From Winogradskyella sp. (GTDB lineage Bacteria > Bacteroidota > Bacteroidia > Flavobacteriales > Flavobacteriaceae): a stretch of DNA of 49,957 nt. Made by a program: the position numbers and the translations under genes. Below, in pieces: positions 7,490 through 15,517 of the stretch. The notes below the pieces were generated by a model. It did no database searches. It had not been told where the DNA came from and worked only from the letters and a program-made list of their open reading frames with translations. The DNA is taken from the NCBI GenBank assembly GCA_028383925.1, contig JAOEWO010000016.1, positions 1 through 49,957 on the forward strand, read 5' to 3'. Positions within the stretch are counted from its first letter, which is position 1. Each line of letters opens with the position of its first letter.

Positions 7490-9991
7490 TTATATTAATC
7501 CGAATTGCTCAAAGTGATGATTTAAATGCTTGCGTTCTAACAAATAATACTCATATTTGTTCAATTCACCGAATACTAAGTTCTTTAGTTTAGCTTCAGG
7601 ATGTTCCTTGAAATACTCTAAATATTTTTCTCGTTGTGCTTTGAATTTTTCAATTGCTGTCTCTAAATCTGAATGTTTTAAAGGCTCTAAAGTATCTTTT
7701 TTTAATTGAGGAAATTGTGAGTTCCTAGGGAATTTATCATAATTCCATAAACTGTTATGAACTTTATCTAAAATCTTTTCTGGTGTAGCGATTTCAAAAT
7801 CTTGAATTTCACCTGACGCGATTTTATAGGTGTATTCTAAATGTTCAATCATGTGTTGAGGCGTCATAATTCCCCATTGTGGCTTTGCATCTTCTTTTAA
7901 TGCTGAAAGACATTCGTTGATTTTATCTTCGGTCATTTTAGTAAAAATGGCTTGCTTTTTCTGAACCATTGTTAGCACAGTCGCAAATGCTACTTTCTCA
8001 TCAGTATTAGCATCAAAAATTTCTGCATACCATTTTACAATGCCGCTTGGATGTTCTGCAGAAGCGACATCTCTATCTACTTTTTGCTGACATGTTAAAC
8101 GCACGTAAATAGTATCATTATGGTACAATGGACGTAAAAAACGACACTCTTCTAATCCGTAATTTGCAGATACTGGGCCTTTGTTTGGATAAACGAATAA
8201 TCCTGCTGCAGCCGAAATAATGAAATAGCCATGTGCTGTTCGTTTTTCAAAAATACTTCCATCCAAAGACGTAATATCTGTGTGTGCATAAAAATGGTCC
8301 CAAGTGAGGTTTGAAAAATTAATAATATCCGTATCCGTAAATGTTCGGTTATGTGTCTTCATTGACATTCCTGGCTGAATGTCTTCCCAATGGTATTTAA
8401 ATGGATGCATTTCTGCTTCCTTATATTTTGCGTTTTGTTGATAGATTCCTGTGATTTCAGTAATCGTTGTTGGTGACCCTTGAATGGCCGTACGTTGTAA
8501 ATAATGTTTAATACCCCGCATGCCTCCCATTTCTTCGCCACCACCTGCACGTCCTGGACCTCCATGAACTAAGTAAGGTAATGGTGAACCGTGACCTGTA
8601 CTTTCTTTAGCCATTTCGCGATTCACAACCATGATTCGACCATGATGACTTGCTGCATTTATAACATAATCTTTGGCAATTTTATCATCATTAGTTGCAA
8701 TTGACGATACTAAAGAGCCTTTACCCATCTGGGCTAAAGTGATGGCTTCCTCTAAATTTTTATATGGCATTATGGTACTGACTGGTCCAAATGCTTCACG
8801 CTCATGTATGATTGTATTTTGAAACGGATGGTCTGCTCTTAACAAAATTGGACTCGTAAATGCTCCTTTTTTTGCATCTGCTCCAATCGTTTCTATTTTG
8901 TCTAAACTACCGTAAACGATTTGTGCTTCTTTTGCTAAATCATTTACCGAATCTCTAACCGCTTGTACTTGCTGATGACTTACTAAAGAGCCCATTCGTA
9001 CTTCTTTGAGTCTTGGGTCTCCAATAGTGACTTTATCTAAAGCTTTACTTAGAGACGCCTGAACAGCATCTATTAAATTTTCTGGAACGATGATACGTCT
9101 AATCGCTGTACACTTTTGCCCGGCTTTAACTGTCATTTCTTTTCTAACCTCTTTGATGAATAAATCGAATTCTGGTGTTCCAGGAATGGCATCTTCTCCT
9201 AAAATAGACGCATTAAGTGAATCGGCTTCCATGGTGAATGGAACAGATTCTTGAATTAATCTTGGATTTGCTTTTAATAAGCGTCCTGTTTGCGCAGAAC
9301 CTGTAAAAGTGACGACGTCTTGAGACTCAACCGTATTTAAAATGGTTTTAACCGTTCCGTTTATAATTTGAAGCGCGCCTTCTGGTAATATACCTGAAGC
9401 TATAATTTCTTTGGCCACAGCTTCAGCTAAATAAGATGATGAAGGTGCTGGTAGAACCACAGCCGGAACTCCAGCCATCCAATTGACTGCACATTTTTCT
9501 AACATGCCCCAAACAGGAAAGTTGAAAGCATTGATATGCACGGCAACTCCTTTTTTAGGCACCATAATATGATGTGCCATAAAACGGCCACCACGAGATA
9601 AATCGATAGCATCACCTTCTACATGGTAAGGCTGATTAGGGAATAACTTTCTTAAAGATGCATTAGCAAATAAGTTTCCGAATCCACCTTCAATATCTAT
9701 CCAACTATCTACTTTTGTTGCACCTGTTCTGTAACTTAAATCGTAAAAGGCATTCTTTCTTTTTGTAAGATATAATGCTAGGCTTTTAAGCATATTACCT
9801 CGCTCTTGAAAGGTCATTTTACGTAGTACTTCGCCTCCTTTTGTGCGTCCGTAGTTTAGAATTTCTGGAATATCGAGACCTTCGGTAGCTACACTTGTGA
9901 ATGCTTCACCAGTAATTGCGTCAAGGATTGGTGTACCTTCTTCTTTTCCGGTTGTCCAGTTTCCTTGGACGTAGTGTTGTATTTTTTTCAT
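7490..9991 (-). CDS. paaZ: PaaZ, bifunctional oxepin-CoA hydrolase/semialdehyde dehydrogenase with extra C-terminal domain
   Basis: Opens the oxepin-CoA ring and oxidises the resulting semialdehyde. Residues 1 to about 515 are an aldehyde dehydrogenase (FTMEADSLNAS holds the general-base Glu, KAGQKCTAIRR the catalytic Cys). A MaoC-like hydratase follows at about 530-680 (NLTWDHFYAHTD with the Asp/His pair). The last 150 residues are extra: WGIMTPQHMIEHLEYTY ... NKYEYYLLERKHLNHHFEQFG resembles DUF1569, a DinB-superfamily helical domain. E. coli PaaZ (about 680 aa) lacks this. The frame can start at a GTG at 10003, but that codon is inside a hairpin; the ATG at 9991 is chosen. Confidence 0.9.
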   Translation of the reverse strand: MKKIQHYVQGNWTTGKEEGTPILDAITGEAFTSVATEGLDIPEILNYGRTKGGEVLRKMTFQERGNMLKSLALYLTKRKNAFYDLSYRTGATKVDSWIDIEGGFGNLFANASLRKLFPNQPYHVEGDAIDLSRGGRFMAHHIMVPKKGVAVHINAFNFPVWGMLEKCAVNWMAGVPAVVLPAPSSSYLAEAVAKEIIASGILPEGALQIINGTVKTILNTVESQDVVTFTGSAQTGRLLKANPRLIQESVPFTMEADSLNASILGEDAIPGTPEFDLFIKEVRKEMTVKAGQKCTAIRRIIVPENLIDAVQASLSKALDKVTIGDPRLKEVRMGSLVSHQQVQAVRDSVNDLAKEAQIVYGSLDKIETIGADAKKGAFTSPILLRADHPFQNTIIHEREAFGPVSTIMPYKNLEEAITLAQMGKGSLVSSIATNDDKIAKDYVINAASHHGRIMVVNREMAKESTGHGSPLPYLVHGGPGRAGGGEEMGGMRGIKHYLQRTAIQGSPTTITEITGIYQQNAKYKEAEMHPFKYHWEDIQPGMSMKTHNRTFTDTDIINFSNLTWDHFYAHTDITSLDGSIFEKRTAHGYFIISAAAGLFVYPNKGPVSANYGLEECRFLRPLYHNDTIYVRLTCQQKVDRDVASAEHPSGIVKWYAEIFDANTDEKVAFATVLTMVQKKQAIFTKMTEDKINECLSALKEDAKPQWGIMTPQHMIEHLEYTYKIASGEIQDFEIATPEKILDKVHNSLWNYDKFPRNSQFPQLKKDTLEPLKHSDLETAIEKFKAQREKYLEYFKEHPEAKLKNLVFGELNKYEYYLLERKHLNHHFEQFGLI

Positions 9992-9998
9992 ACTAATG

Positions 9999-10012
9999 CC
10001 CACGAAAGTGGG
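9999..10012 (-). promoter_or_regulatory. Start-proximal hairpin before paaZ
   Basis: CCCAC, TTTC, GTGGG on the minus strand, ending 7 nt before the paaZ ATG; identical stem and loop to the one before E1, with AGATA and CATT flanks. Confidence 0.6.
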
Positions 10013-10044
10013 TATCTCATTAATTAGACTTCTATTTTTAAATA

Positions 10045-10071
10045 CCTACATGGTTTTTGAAACCTTGCAGG
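10045..10071. repeat. CCTACATGG...CCTTGCAGG palindrome
   Basis: Imperfect 13-bp stem of the same family as 6164-6190. Confidence 0.65.
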
Positions 10072-10089
10072 ATACTTTAGCTTATTTGA

Positions 10090-10120
10090 GACCTCACAGG
10101 TTTCTGAAACCTGTGAGGTC
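10090..10120. repeat. GACCTCACAGGTTTC palindrome
   Basis: GACCTCACAGGTTTC, a single T, then the exact reverse complement: a perfect 15-bp stem. A near copy is at 19405-19431. Confidence 0.8.
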
Positions 10121-10140
10121 TTTTACAACCGAGTAAGTCC

Positions 10141-10229
10141 GCGTTAGCGATTGAACGGCCTGTTTGAGCTCCTTTTTGCTTTTCGCAAAAAGAGCGAGTA
10201 GTGAAAGCGCGACCCTTGTGGTAACGCCC
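10141..10229. repeat. GCGTTA...TAACGCC palindrome, copy 2
   Basis: 89 bp from GCGTTAGCG to GGTAACGCC. The centre is CTCCTTTTTGCTTTTCGC followed by its near-complement (AAAAAGAGCG), so the whole unit can fold into a long branched hairpin. Outer blocks match copy 1 at 2153-2280. Confidence 0.75.
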
Positions 10230-10349
10230 AAATTATTTTCTTCTTTTAGTATTTGAGATTGTGGATTAACGATTTTTGAAGTTCTACTCACTACCTAAAT
10301 CTCTAATGACAATCTTCAATCGTTAACTTTAATCCTTTTAAACACTTTT

Positions 10350-10380
10350 AACACCCCTAAAGTCCCCTCAAGGGGACAAT
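10350..10380 (+). repeat. ACACCCC/GTCCCC repeat, single copy
   Basis: Perfect copy 20 nt downstream of the paaJ stop codon. Confidence 0.87.
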
Positions 10381-10399
10381 ATTGCGCATCAGATTACTT

Positions 10400-11614
10400 C
10401 TAAAAATTCACATTTTCAATAACGCAAGCATAGCCTTGACCTACACCAATACACATGGTTATTAAAGCATAGCGCTTATTGGTTTCCTGCAACTCTAAAG
10501 CTGCTGAATAAGTAACTCTTGCTCCTGTAACTCCAAGTGGATGACCAATAGCAATTGAACCTCCATTTGGATTTAATCGTGGATCGTTATCTGCTAATCC
10601 CCAAGCTCTTGTGCATGCCAAAGCTTGTGCTGCAAATGCTTCGTTAAGCTCAATCACATCCATATCATCCATAGTTAAACCTGCTTTTTCTAAAGCTTTA
10701 TTTGAGGCTTCTACAGGGCCAATACCCATAATTCTGGGTTCTACGCCAACGACTGCCGAACTTACGATTCGTGCTAAAGGTTTTAGATTGTATTTTTTTA
10801 CGGCATCTTCTGAAGCTATAATTGTTGCAGCTGCTCCATCGTTTAATCCTGAAGAATTTCCTGCTGTTACGCTTCCGCCTTCTTTTTTAAAGGCTGGTCT
10901 TAATTTTCCTAAAACTTCTAGTGAACTTGTTGGTTTTACAAATTCATCTTTTGAAAATTGGATAGGGTCTTTTTTGCGTTGTGGAATTTCGACTGTAACT
11001 ATTTCTTTTGCTAGTCGCCCATTTTCCTGTGCTTTGGTTGCTTTCATTTGACTCCAATAGGCGAATTTATCTTGGTCTTCTCTTGAAATGTTATATTTTT
11101 CGACCAGATTTTCAGCAGTATTTCCCATGCCGTCTGTGCCATATAACTGTTGCATTTTTGGGTTGATAAAACGCCATCCGAATGTTGAATCGTACATCTT
11201 GGAATCGCCTCCAAATGCAGATGATGGTTTTGCCATAACGTATGGCCCACGCGTCATATTCTCCACACCTCCTGAAATAAAGACATCTCCATCTCCTGCT
11301 TTTATAGCACGATTGGCATGAATGATTGCAGATAATCCTGAGCTACATAGTCTATTGACTGTTTCGCCAGGAACTGTGAAAGGCAATCCTGCTAAAAGTG
11401 ATGACATACGTGCAACGTTACGATTGTCTTCCCCTGCTTGGTTGGCGCAACCCATAATGACATCGTCGTACGCTTCCTTTGGGATGTTAGGGTTTCGTTT
11501 TACGATTTCTGCAATTACTAAAGCGCCTAAATCATCTGTTCGGATTGCAGACAATGTGCCTTTGTAGTTTCCTATTGGTGTTCTTATGCCGTCTATTATG
11601 TATGCTTGTTTCAT
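10400..11614 (-). CDS. paaJ: PaaJ, 3-oxoadipyl-CoA / 3-oxo-5,6-dehydrosuberyl-CoA thiolase
   Basis: 404-residue thiolase that carries out the terminal cleavages of the phenylacetate pathway to acetyl-CoA and succinyl-CoA. The nucleophile is C90 (NRLCSSGLSA). The other active-site blocks are GGSIAIGHPLGVTGAR (His) and LITMCIGVGQG (second Cys). Start ATG at 11614 overlaps the stop of the upstream small secreted-protein gene as ATGA, so translation is probably coupled. Substrate is assigned from operon context; the family alone would only say acetyl-CoA acyltransferase. Confidence 0.92.
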   Translation of the reverse strand: MKQAYIIDGIRTPIGNYKGTLSAIRTDDLGALVIAEIVKRNPNIPKEAYDDVIMGCANQAGEDNRNVARMSSLLAGLPFTVPGETVNRLCSSGLSAIIHANRAIKAGDGDVFISGGVENMTRGPYVMAKPSSAFGGDSKMYDSTFGWRFINPKMQQLYGTDGMGNTAENLVEKYNISREDQDKFAYWSQMKATKAQENGRLAKEIVTVEIPQRKKDPIQFSKDEFVKPTSSLEVLGKLRPAFKKEGGSVTAGNSSGLNDGAAATIIASEDAVKKYNLKPLARIVSSAVVGVEPRIMGIGPVEASNKALEKAGLTMDDMDVIELNEAFAAQALACTRAWGLADNDPRLNPNGGSIAIGHPLGVTGARVTYSAALELQETNKRYALITMCIGVGQGYACVIENVNF

Positions 11615-12171
11615 TTTATTATTTTCAATTCTCGTCCTAATATCTTAACCAATCTATTATTCCCTTTATCTAAAAGGTCTTCACCCTTCACGTTGAGTTT
11701 TCTCTTTACCATAATCTTATCCGTTTCAGTGTCTATAAGCATTATGTATAAATCATAAACCCAATATAACGCTTCTTTATCAATGACTATATTACGACCT
11801 TTGTTAATACCGTCAGCACTCAATGTACAATCACCCAATCCTAAAATACATACATAACGCGATTCAATATTAGATTTATCATACTTTAAATCCTCAAAGG
11901 TTTTAATCTCTGTTGATGAGTTTAAATCATCATCAAAAAACGTATTCACAATAACATTTCTATCTTTAAACTTACGATTTATTCTTTCAAAAAATTGTTT
12001 AAATTTATTATCTGTTTCCACTTCCTGTCCAACATAAAATAATATTGAATCGGGACAAGAATAAGAATCAATCGTATATTCCTCAACTACTTTCATAGTT
12101 GAATTAATTTTTCGTTCTTGCCCAAAAGCATTTAAGACGCATAGGATAAATATTATTTGAATAATTCTCAT
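11611..12171 (-). CDS. Small secreted protein of unknown function inside the paa operon
   Basis: 186 residues from the ATG at 12171; not recognised. MRIIQIIFILCVLNAFGQ is a clear signal peptide, so the product is exported or periplasmic. The rest is acidic and mixed alpha/beta in appearance, with two later cysteines in YVCILGLGDCTL. The start overlaps the paaI stop as ATGA and its own stop overlaps the paaJ start as ATGA. That double overlap argues for a real, co-translated gene. An extracytoplasmic protein is unexpected among cytoplasmic CoA enzymes. A TTG at 12177 is an alternative but weaker start. Confidence 0.75.
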   Translation of the reverse strand: MRIIQIIFILCVLNAFGQERKINSTMKVVEEYTIDSYSCPDSILFYVGQEVETDNKFKQFFERINRKFKDRNVIVNTFFDDDLNSSTEIKTFEDLKYDKSNIESRYVCILGLGDCTLSADGINKGRNIVIDKEALYWVYDLYIMLIDTETDKIMVKRKLNVKGEDLLDKGNNRLVKILGRELKIIK

Positions 12172-12572
12172 TCCCAATCTTTATGTGTTCGATAAACCAC
12201 ACCCTTAAAAAGTGCAACCATTTCATCTCCTCTTTTGACCTCAATAATATTGAAACCTAATTTATTTTTTACAGTTTCTATAACAGATTCTGCTACTATA
12301 TAATCGCCTTCATTTAAAGCTTCAATATGATTTATACTCGTTTCTATTGAAACTGCATATTTCCCATGTGTATTTGCTGCAAAACCGAATGCTGTGTCTG
12401 CTAGTGAGTAACTAATGCCACCATGTGCTTTGTTCATGCTATTTAGCATATCCTTCCTAATAGTCATTCCGACTTTGCATCTTCCTATTTCACATTCTAG
12501 AATCTCAATACCTAACCATTGACTGTAGGCATCTTGACTTAACATTTTATATGGTATTTGTTCTCCTTTCAT
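12168..12572 (-). CDS. paaI: PaaI, hotdog-fold acyl-CoA thioesterase
   Basis: 134 residues. The signature NSMNKAHGGISYSLADTAFG holds the HGG turn and the catalytic Asp of PaaI thioesterases. It hydrolyses ring-hydroxylated phenylacetyl-CoA that would otherwise block the pathway. Stop overlaps the next gene's ATG. A 99-bp four-arm repeat lies just upstream of its start. Confidence 0.9.
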   Translation of the reverse strand: MKGEQIPYKMLSQDAYSQWLGIEILECEIGRCKVGMTIRKDMLNSMNKAHGGISYSLADTAFGFAANTHGKYAVSIETSINHIEALNEGDYIVAESVIETVKNKLGFNIIEVKRGDEMVALFKGVVYRTHKDWE

Positions 12573-12584
12573 ATATTAATCTTT

Positions 12585-12683
12585 CGTCACTTCGAGTGAT
12601 TCCGATTTCTTATCGAAATTGTATCGAGAAGTCTCACTTGTTCTCGATACATCACGCCCAAAAGCGTGAAACTCGAACTGACG
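12585..12683. repeat. Four-arm palindromic repeat between paaH and paaI
   Basis: Ends CGTCACTTCGAGT and ACTCGAACTGACG pair with one mismatch. Inside are three hairpins: TTCCGAT/TATCGAAA (imperfect, about 12600-12617), GTATCGAGAA/TTCTCGATAC (perfect, 12621-12650) and TCACGC/GCGTGA (perfect, 12652-12669). The fold resembles a cloverleaf. No tRNA features are present. Confidence 0.75.
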
Positions 12684-12691
12684 TTCTTTCT

Positions 12692-13867
12692 TTAAAAAAA
12701 CGTATTATTTTCTTTGTTCATTTTTCGTAATAGGGGACTACAACGGTATCTGTCCTCGTGATATTCATCGTATAAATCATCTAGTTGTGACACACACCAA
12801 TCAATCCCTTTTTCATCTGCCCAAGCTAGTAATCCTTTTGGATAATTCACACCTTTTGTCATGGCATTATCAATATCTTCTGCTGTGGCAACGTTTAAAA
12901 ATAATGCATCCGCAGCTTCATTAATTAACATCACCAAAATACGATTGAAAATCTGCTCACCAATCTTAGTTTTTTGATTTTCTGAAACCATTTTAGAATG
13001 GCGTTGTACTATCTTTCCATTTGCATCATAATCGTAATAGCCTTTGCCTGATTTTCTTCCAAAATAACCTGCTTCAGAAAAACGCTTTTGGGTTAATGAT
13101 GGTTTATATCTTGGGTCGAAATAGAATGCTGCAAAAATAGTTTCTGTTACCACATAATTGACATCGTTTCCAATAAAATCCATTAATTCAAAAGGTCCCA
13201 TTCTGAAACCTCCAAGTGTTTTTAGACTCCAATCTATTGTTGCAAAATCTGCAATGCCTTCTTCATAGATTCGTAATGCTTCACCATAAAATGGTCTTGC
13301 TACTCTGTTTACGATAAAACCTGGTGTATCCTTAGCAACAGCGACTACTTTTTTCCAGTCTGAAATAATCTGTACTGATTTTTGAAGTACGGCATCAGCC
13401 GTTTGAATAGCAGGAATTATCTCAACCAATTTCATTAGAGGTGCTGGATTAAAAAAATGAATTCCGATACAACGTTCTGGTTTTTTTAACGAAGCAGCAA
13501 TTGATGCTATAGATAAACTAGAGGTATTTGAAGCAATGATACAATCATCAGCGACGTAAGTTTCTAATTCTGAAAACACCTTTTTCTTTATCTCAAGATT
13601 TTCAATAATTGCTTCAATAGTTAAGTTTGAATCTGATAAATCTTTTAGATTGTTCACATAAGAAATGTTCTCCTGAATTCGATTTTTTTCATCAGTATCA
13701 ATTCGTTCTTTTTCAATTAAACGATTTAAGATTTTTTCTAAAGCAGCTTTGGCTTTATCTAAAGCCGCTTGATTTGTGTCGTACAATTTAACTTTACAAC
13801 CAGCAGTAGCAGCAACTTGTGCTATACCACTTCCCATTGTTCCGCCTCCAATAACTCCTATGTTCAT
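12692..13867 (-). CDS. paaH: PaaH, 3-hydroxyadipyl-CoA dehydrogenase
   Basis: 391 residues from ATG at 13867 (a GTG 9 nt earlier is less likely). NAD-binding GVIGGGTMGSGIAQ at the N-terminus, catalytic region GIHFFNPAPLMKLVEI, then the C-terminal 3-hydroxyacyl-CoA dehydrogenase domain (DTPGFIVNRVARPF) and a partial second copy of it (MLINEAADALFLNVA ... GVNYPKGLLAWAD). This is longer than the 283-aa butyryl-type enzyme and fits the PaaH type. It oxidises 3-hydroxyadipyl-CoA before PaaJ. The upstream gap holds an ACACCCC repeat. Confidence 0.9.
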   Translation of the reverse strand: MNIGVIGGGTMGSGIAQVAATAGCKVKLYDTNQAALDKAKAALEKILNRLIEKERIDTDEKNRIQENISYVNNLKDLSDSNLTIEAIIENLEIKKKVFSELETYVADDCIIASNTSSLSIASIAASLKKPERCIGIHFFNPAPLMKLVEIIPAIQTADAVLQKSVQIISDWKKVVAVAKDTPGFIVNRVARPFYGEALRIYEEGIADFATIDWSLKTLGGFRMGPFELMDFIGNDVNYVVTETIFAAFYFDPRYKPSLTQKRFSEAGYFGRKSGKGYYDYDANGKIVQRHSKMVSENQKTKIGEQIFNRILVMLINEAADALFLNVATAEDIDNAMTKGVNYPKGLLAWADEKGIDWCVSQLDDLYDEYHEDRYRCSPLLRKMNKENNTFF

Positions 13868-13889
13868 AATTTTCACTAATCTTCAAAAA

Positions 13890-13919
13890 ACACCCCTAAA
13901 GTCCCCTTAAGGGGACAAT
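13890..13919 (+). repeat. ACACCCC/GTCCCC repeat, single copy
   Basis: Stem GTCCCC/GGGGAC with a TTAA loop, 23 nt upstream of the paaH start. Confidence 0.85.
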
Positions 13920-13965
13920 TCTAAAAACGGCATTTTTAGTTAAACTTTTATACCTATCAGGTTTT

Positions 13966-13985
13966 GACTTCGACTTCGCTCAGTC
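13966..13985. repeat. GACTTCGACTTCGCTCAGTC repeat
   Basis: Small palindrome-like motif (TGACT...AGTCA) between the threonine dehydratase-like gene and paaH; related to a motif inside the E2 linker. Confidence 0.45.
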
Positions 13986-14014
13986 ACCAAAAAAACCATT
14001 TAAAATTACGATTT

Positions 14015-15364
14015 TTAAAACGGTAAATTTTCCAAATCAACATTTCCGCCGGTTATAATAATGCCGACATTTTTATTTTTAAATTCTTCTTTATGTTTTA
14101 ATACTGCTGCTAAAGGTACTGCGCATGAGGGTTCTATAATAATCTTCATACGTTCCCAAATCAATTGCATGGCGCTTATAATTTCGGCTTCTTCCACACG
14201 TATAATTTTATCGACATGCTTTTGAATAATTGGAAAATTTCGGTCTCCTAAATCTGTTCTTAAACCGTCTGCAATGGTATGAAAATTATCGTTAGTTTCA
14301 ATTTTACCAGAAATTAACGAGCGATATGCATCATCTGCTTCCATGGGTTCGCCACCAATCACTTTACAGTTTTCTGAAAAATAATGCGCTGCTAGTGCTG
14401 TGCCTGCAATAAGTCCACCACCACCAACTGGTGTTAAAATTACGTCTAAATTTGGATAGTCGCCAAGTAATTCCATAGCAGCAGTCGCATTACCATATAT
14501 GACCTCATCTTGATTTGATGGATGCAAAAAAGATGCGCCTTTTTCTTCTTTTATTCTATTCGCTGTAGCTTCTCTTGCTTGAGGTGTAGATTCGCATTCT
14601 ATAATTTCACCCTTATAAGTCTTAACACCATCTTTTTTTACTTGTGGTGCATTTTCTGGCATTACAATATAGGCTTTGACTCCTAATTTTTGAGCCGCTA
14701 AAGAAACGGCTTGTGCGAAATTACCTGATGAATGCGTCACAACGCCGCGTTGTCTTTCTTCCTCTGTTAGCGATAAAATAGCATTAGCGGCTCCTCGCAT
14801 TTTAAACGCACCCATTTTTTGAAAGTTCTCACATTTAAAAAACAAATTACAACCCGCTTTTTCATTTAACAATTGTGATGTTAACACAGGTGTTTTGTGA
14901 ATAAAGGGTTTTATTCGGTTGTGAGTTTCAATTAGGGTTTGTTTAATTGATTCTTCTTGAGATTGTTGTTTAGGACTGTCCCCTTGAGGGGACTTTAGGG
15001 GTGTTTTCAAAGTTTTTACTTTTTCCTCTAAAGATAAAGAAACACTAAACATATTATTTTTAACGTCGGAATCTGAAAATCTTAAAAAGTTTACACCGTA
15101 TTCTTCTAATTTATTCTGTCTTTTTAAATCTTCAAAGTATCTGTAATCATGCGAATTTCCATCAATTTCAATTGCCAACATCAATTCATGGCAGTAGAAA
15201 TCAATAATATAATTAAGCATCGGGACCTGTCTGTGAAACTGAACACCTAAAGCTCTATTCTTGATGTTTTTCCACAATAAAACTTCTGCTAGTGTGCTGT
15301 TTTTTCTTAGCTGTCTTGCGTATTCTTTTAGTTTTGGGTTGTATGGAATTATTTTGTTTTTCAC
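14015..15364 (-). CDS. Chimeric DUF559 nuclease - threonine/serine dehydratase
   Basis: One uninterrupted ORF of 449 residues from a GTG at 15364 (MKNKIIPYNPKLKEYAR). Residues 1 to about 118 are a DUF559/Vsr-like PD-(D/E)XK nuclease: VQFHRQVPMLNYIIDFY with D55, then AIEIDG with E66 and D68. Residues 120-131 (KTPLKSPQGDSP) are encoded by a reverse ACACCCC repeat. From about 140 a complete PLP threonine dehydratase/serine racemase-type enzyme follows (K188 in FKMRGA, SSGNFAQA, GGGGLIAG). No Met, Val or Leu start codon in frame separates repeat and enzyme, so the enzyme seems to depend on the nuclease start. Reads as a mobile nuclease inserted over the enzyme's 5' end. Its role in phenylacetate use is unclear. 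Confidence 0.85.
   Translation of the reverse strand: MKNKIIPYNPKLKEYARQLRKNSTLAEVLLWKNIKNRALGVQFHRQVPMLNYIIDFYCHELMLAIEIDGNSHDYRYFEDLKRQNKLEEYGVNFLRFSDSDVKNNMFSVSLSLEEKVKTLKTPLKSPQGDSPKQQSQEESIKQTLIETHNRIKPFIHKTPVLTSQLLNEKAGCNLFFKCENFQKMGAFKMRGAANAILSLTEEERQRGVVTHSSGNFAQAVSLAAQKLGVKAYIVMPENAPQVKKDGVKTYKGEIIECESTPQAREATANRIKEEKGASFLHPSNQDEVIYGNATAAMELLGDYPNLDVILTPVGGGGLIAGTALAAHYFSENCKVIGGEPMEADDAYRSLISGKIETNDNFHTIADGLRTDLGDRNFPIIQKHVDKIIRVEEAEIISAMQLIWERMKIIIEPSCAVPLAAVLKHKEEFKNKNVGIIITGGNVDLENLPF
14976..15006 (-). repeat. ACACCCC/GTCCCC repeat inside the chimeric ORF
   Basis: Reverse copy, coding for the junction between nuclease and dehydratase. Perfect GTCCCC/GGGGAC stem. With the copy at 15374-15404 it brackets the nuclease part. 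Confidence 0.87.
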
Positions 15365-15404
15365 TTGGTATTTTACACCCCTAAAGTTCCCTCGAGGGGA
15401 CAAT
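14976..15404. mobile_element. DUF559 nuclease element bounded by inverted repeats
   Basis: About 430 bp made of the DUF559 coding region between a reverse and a forward ACACCCC repeat; the right repeat stops 10 nt from the GTG start. Same design as the GIY-YIG element at 7090-7476. Mobility is inferred. Confidence 0.55.
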
Positions 15405-15415
15405 ACTCGGATGAA
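15374..15415 (+). repeat. ACACCCC repeat with extended tail, copy a
   Basis: ACACCCCTAAAG, GTTCCCTCGAGGGGAC, then AATACTCGGATGAAT. The tail is shared with the copy at 15471-15515. Confidence 0.82.
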
Positions 15416-15470
15416 TATTTAGAACTGATTTGTGATACTTTATATTTATTAAAATAATACTTTCTTTATA

Positions 15471-15515
15471 AACACCCCTAAAGTCCACTCGAGGGGACAA
15501 TACTCGGATGAATAA
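15471..15515 (+). repeat. ACACCCC repeat with extended tail, copy b
   Basis: Direct repeat of 15374-15415 (42 bp with two or three differences), just after the paaG stop codon region. The shared tail suggests local duplication. Confidence 0.82.
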
Positions 15516-15517
15516 TT

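Larger units (their letters stand above)
10013..10399. other. Repeat-filled gap between paaJ and paaZ
   Basis: Holds no convincing gene. It contains the palindromes at 10045-10071 and 10090-10120, the GCGTTA...TAACGCC repeat at 10141-10229 and an ACACCCC repeat at 10350-10380. A 65-codon frame on the minus strand at 10094-10291 is made mostly of this repeat sequence. Confidence 0.75.

Noticed and set aside
10094..10291. 65-codon minus-strand ORF between paaJ and paaZ
   Set aside because: Built almost entirely from repeat sequence (two palindrome families), with no RBS, no family and a shared sequence with non-coding copies elsewhere.
12585..12683. tRNA-like gene because of the cloverleaf shape
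   Set aside because: No T-loop or D-loop consensus, no anticodon arm geometry and no CCA end; treated as a repeat.
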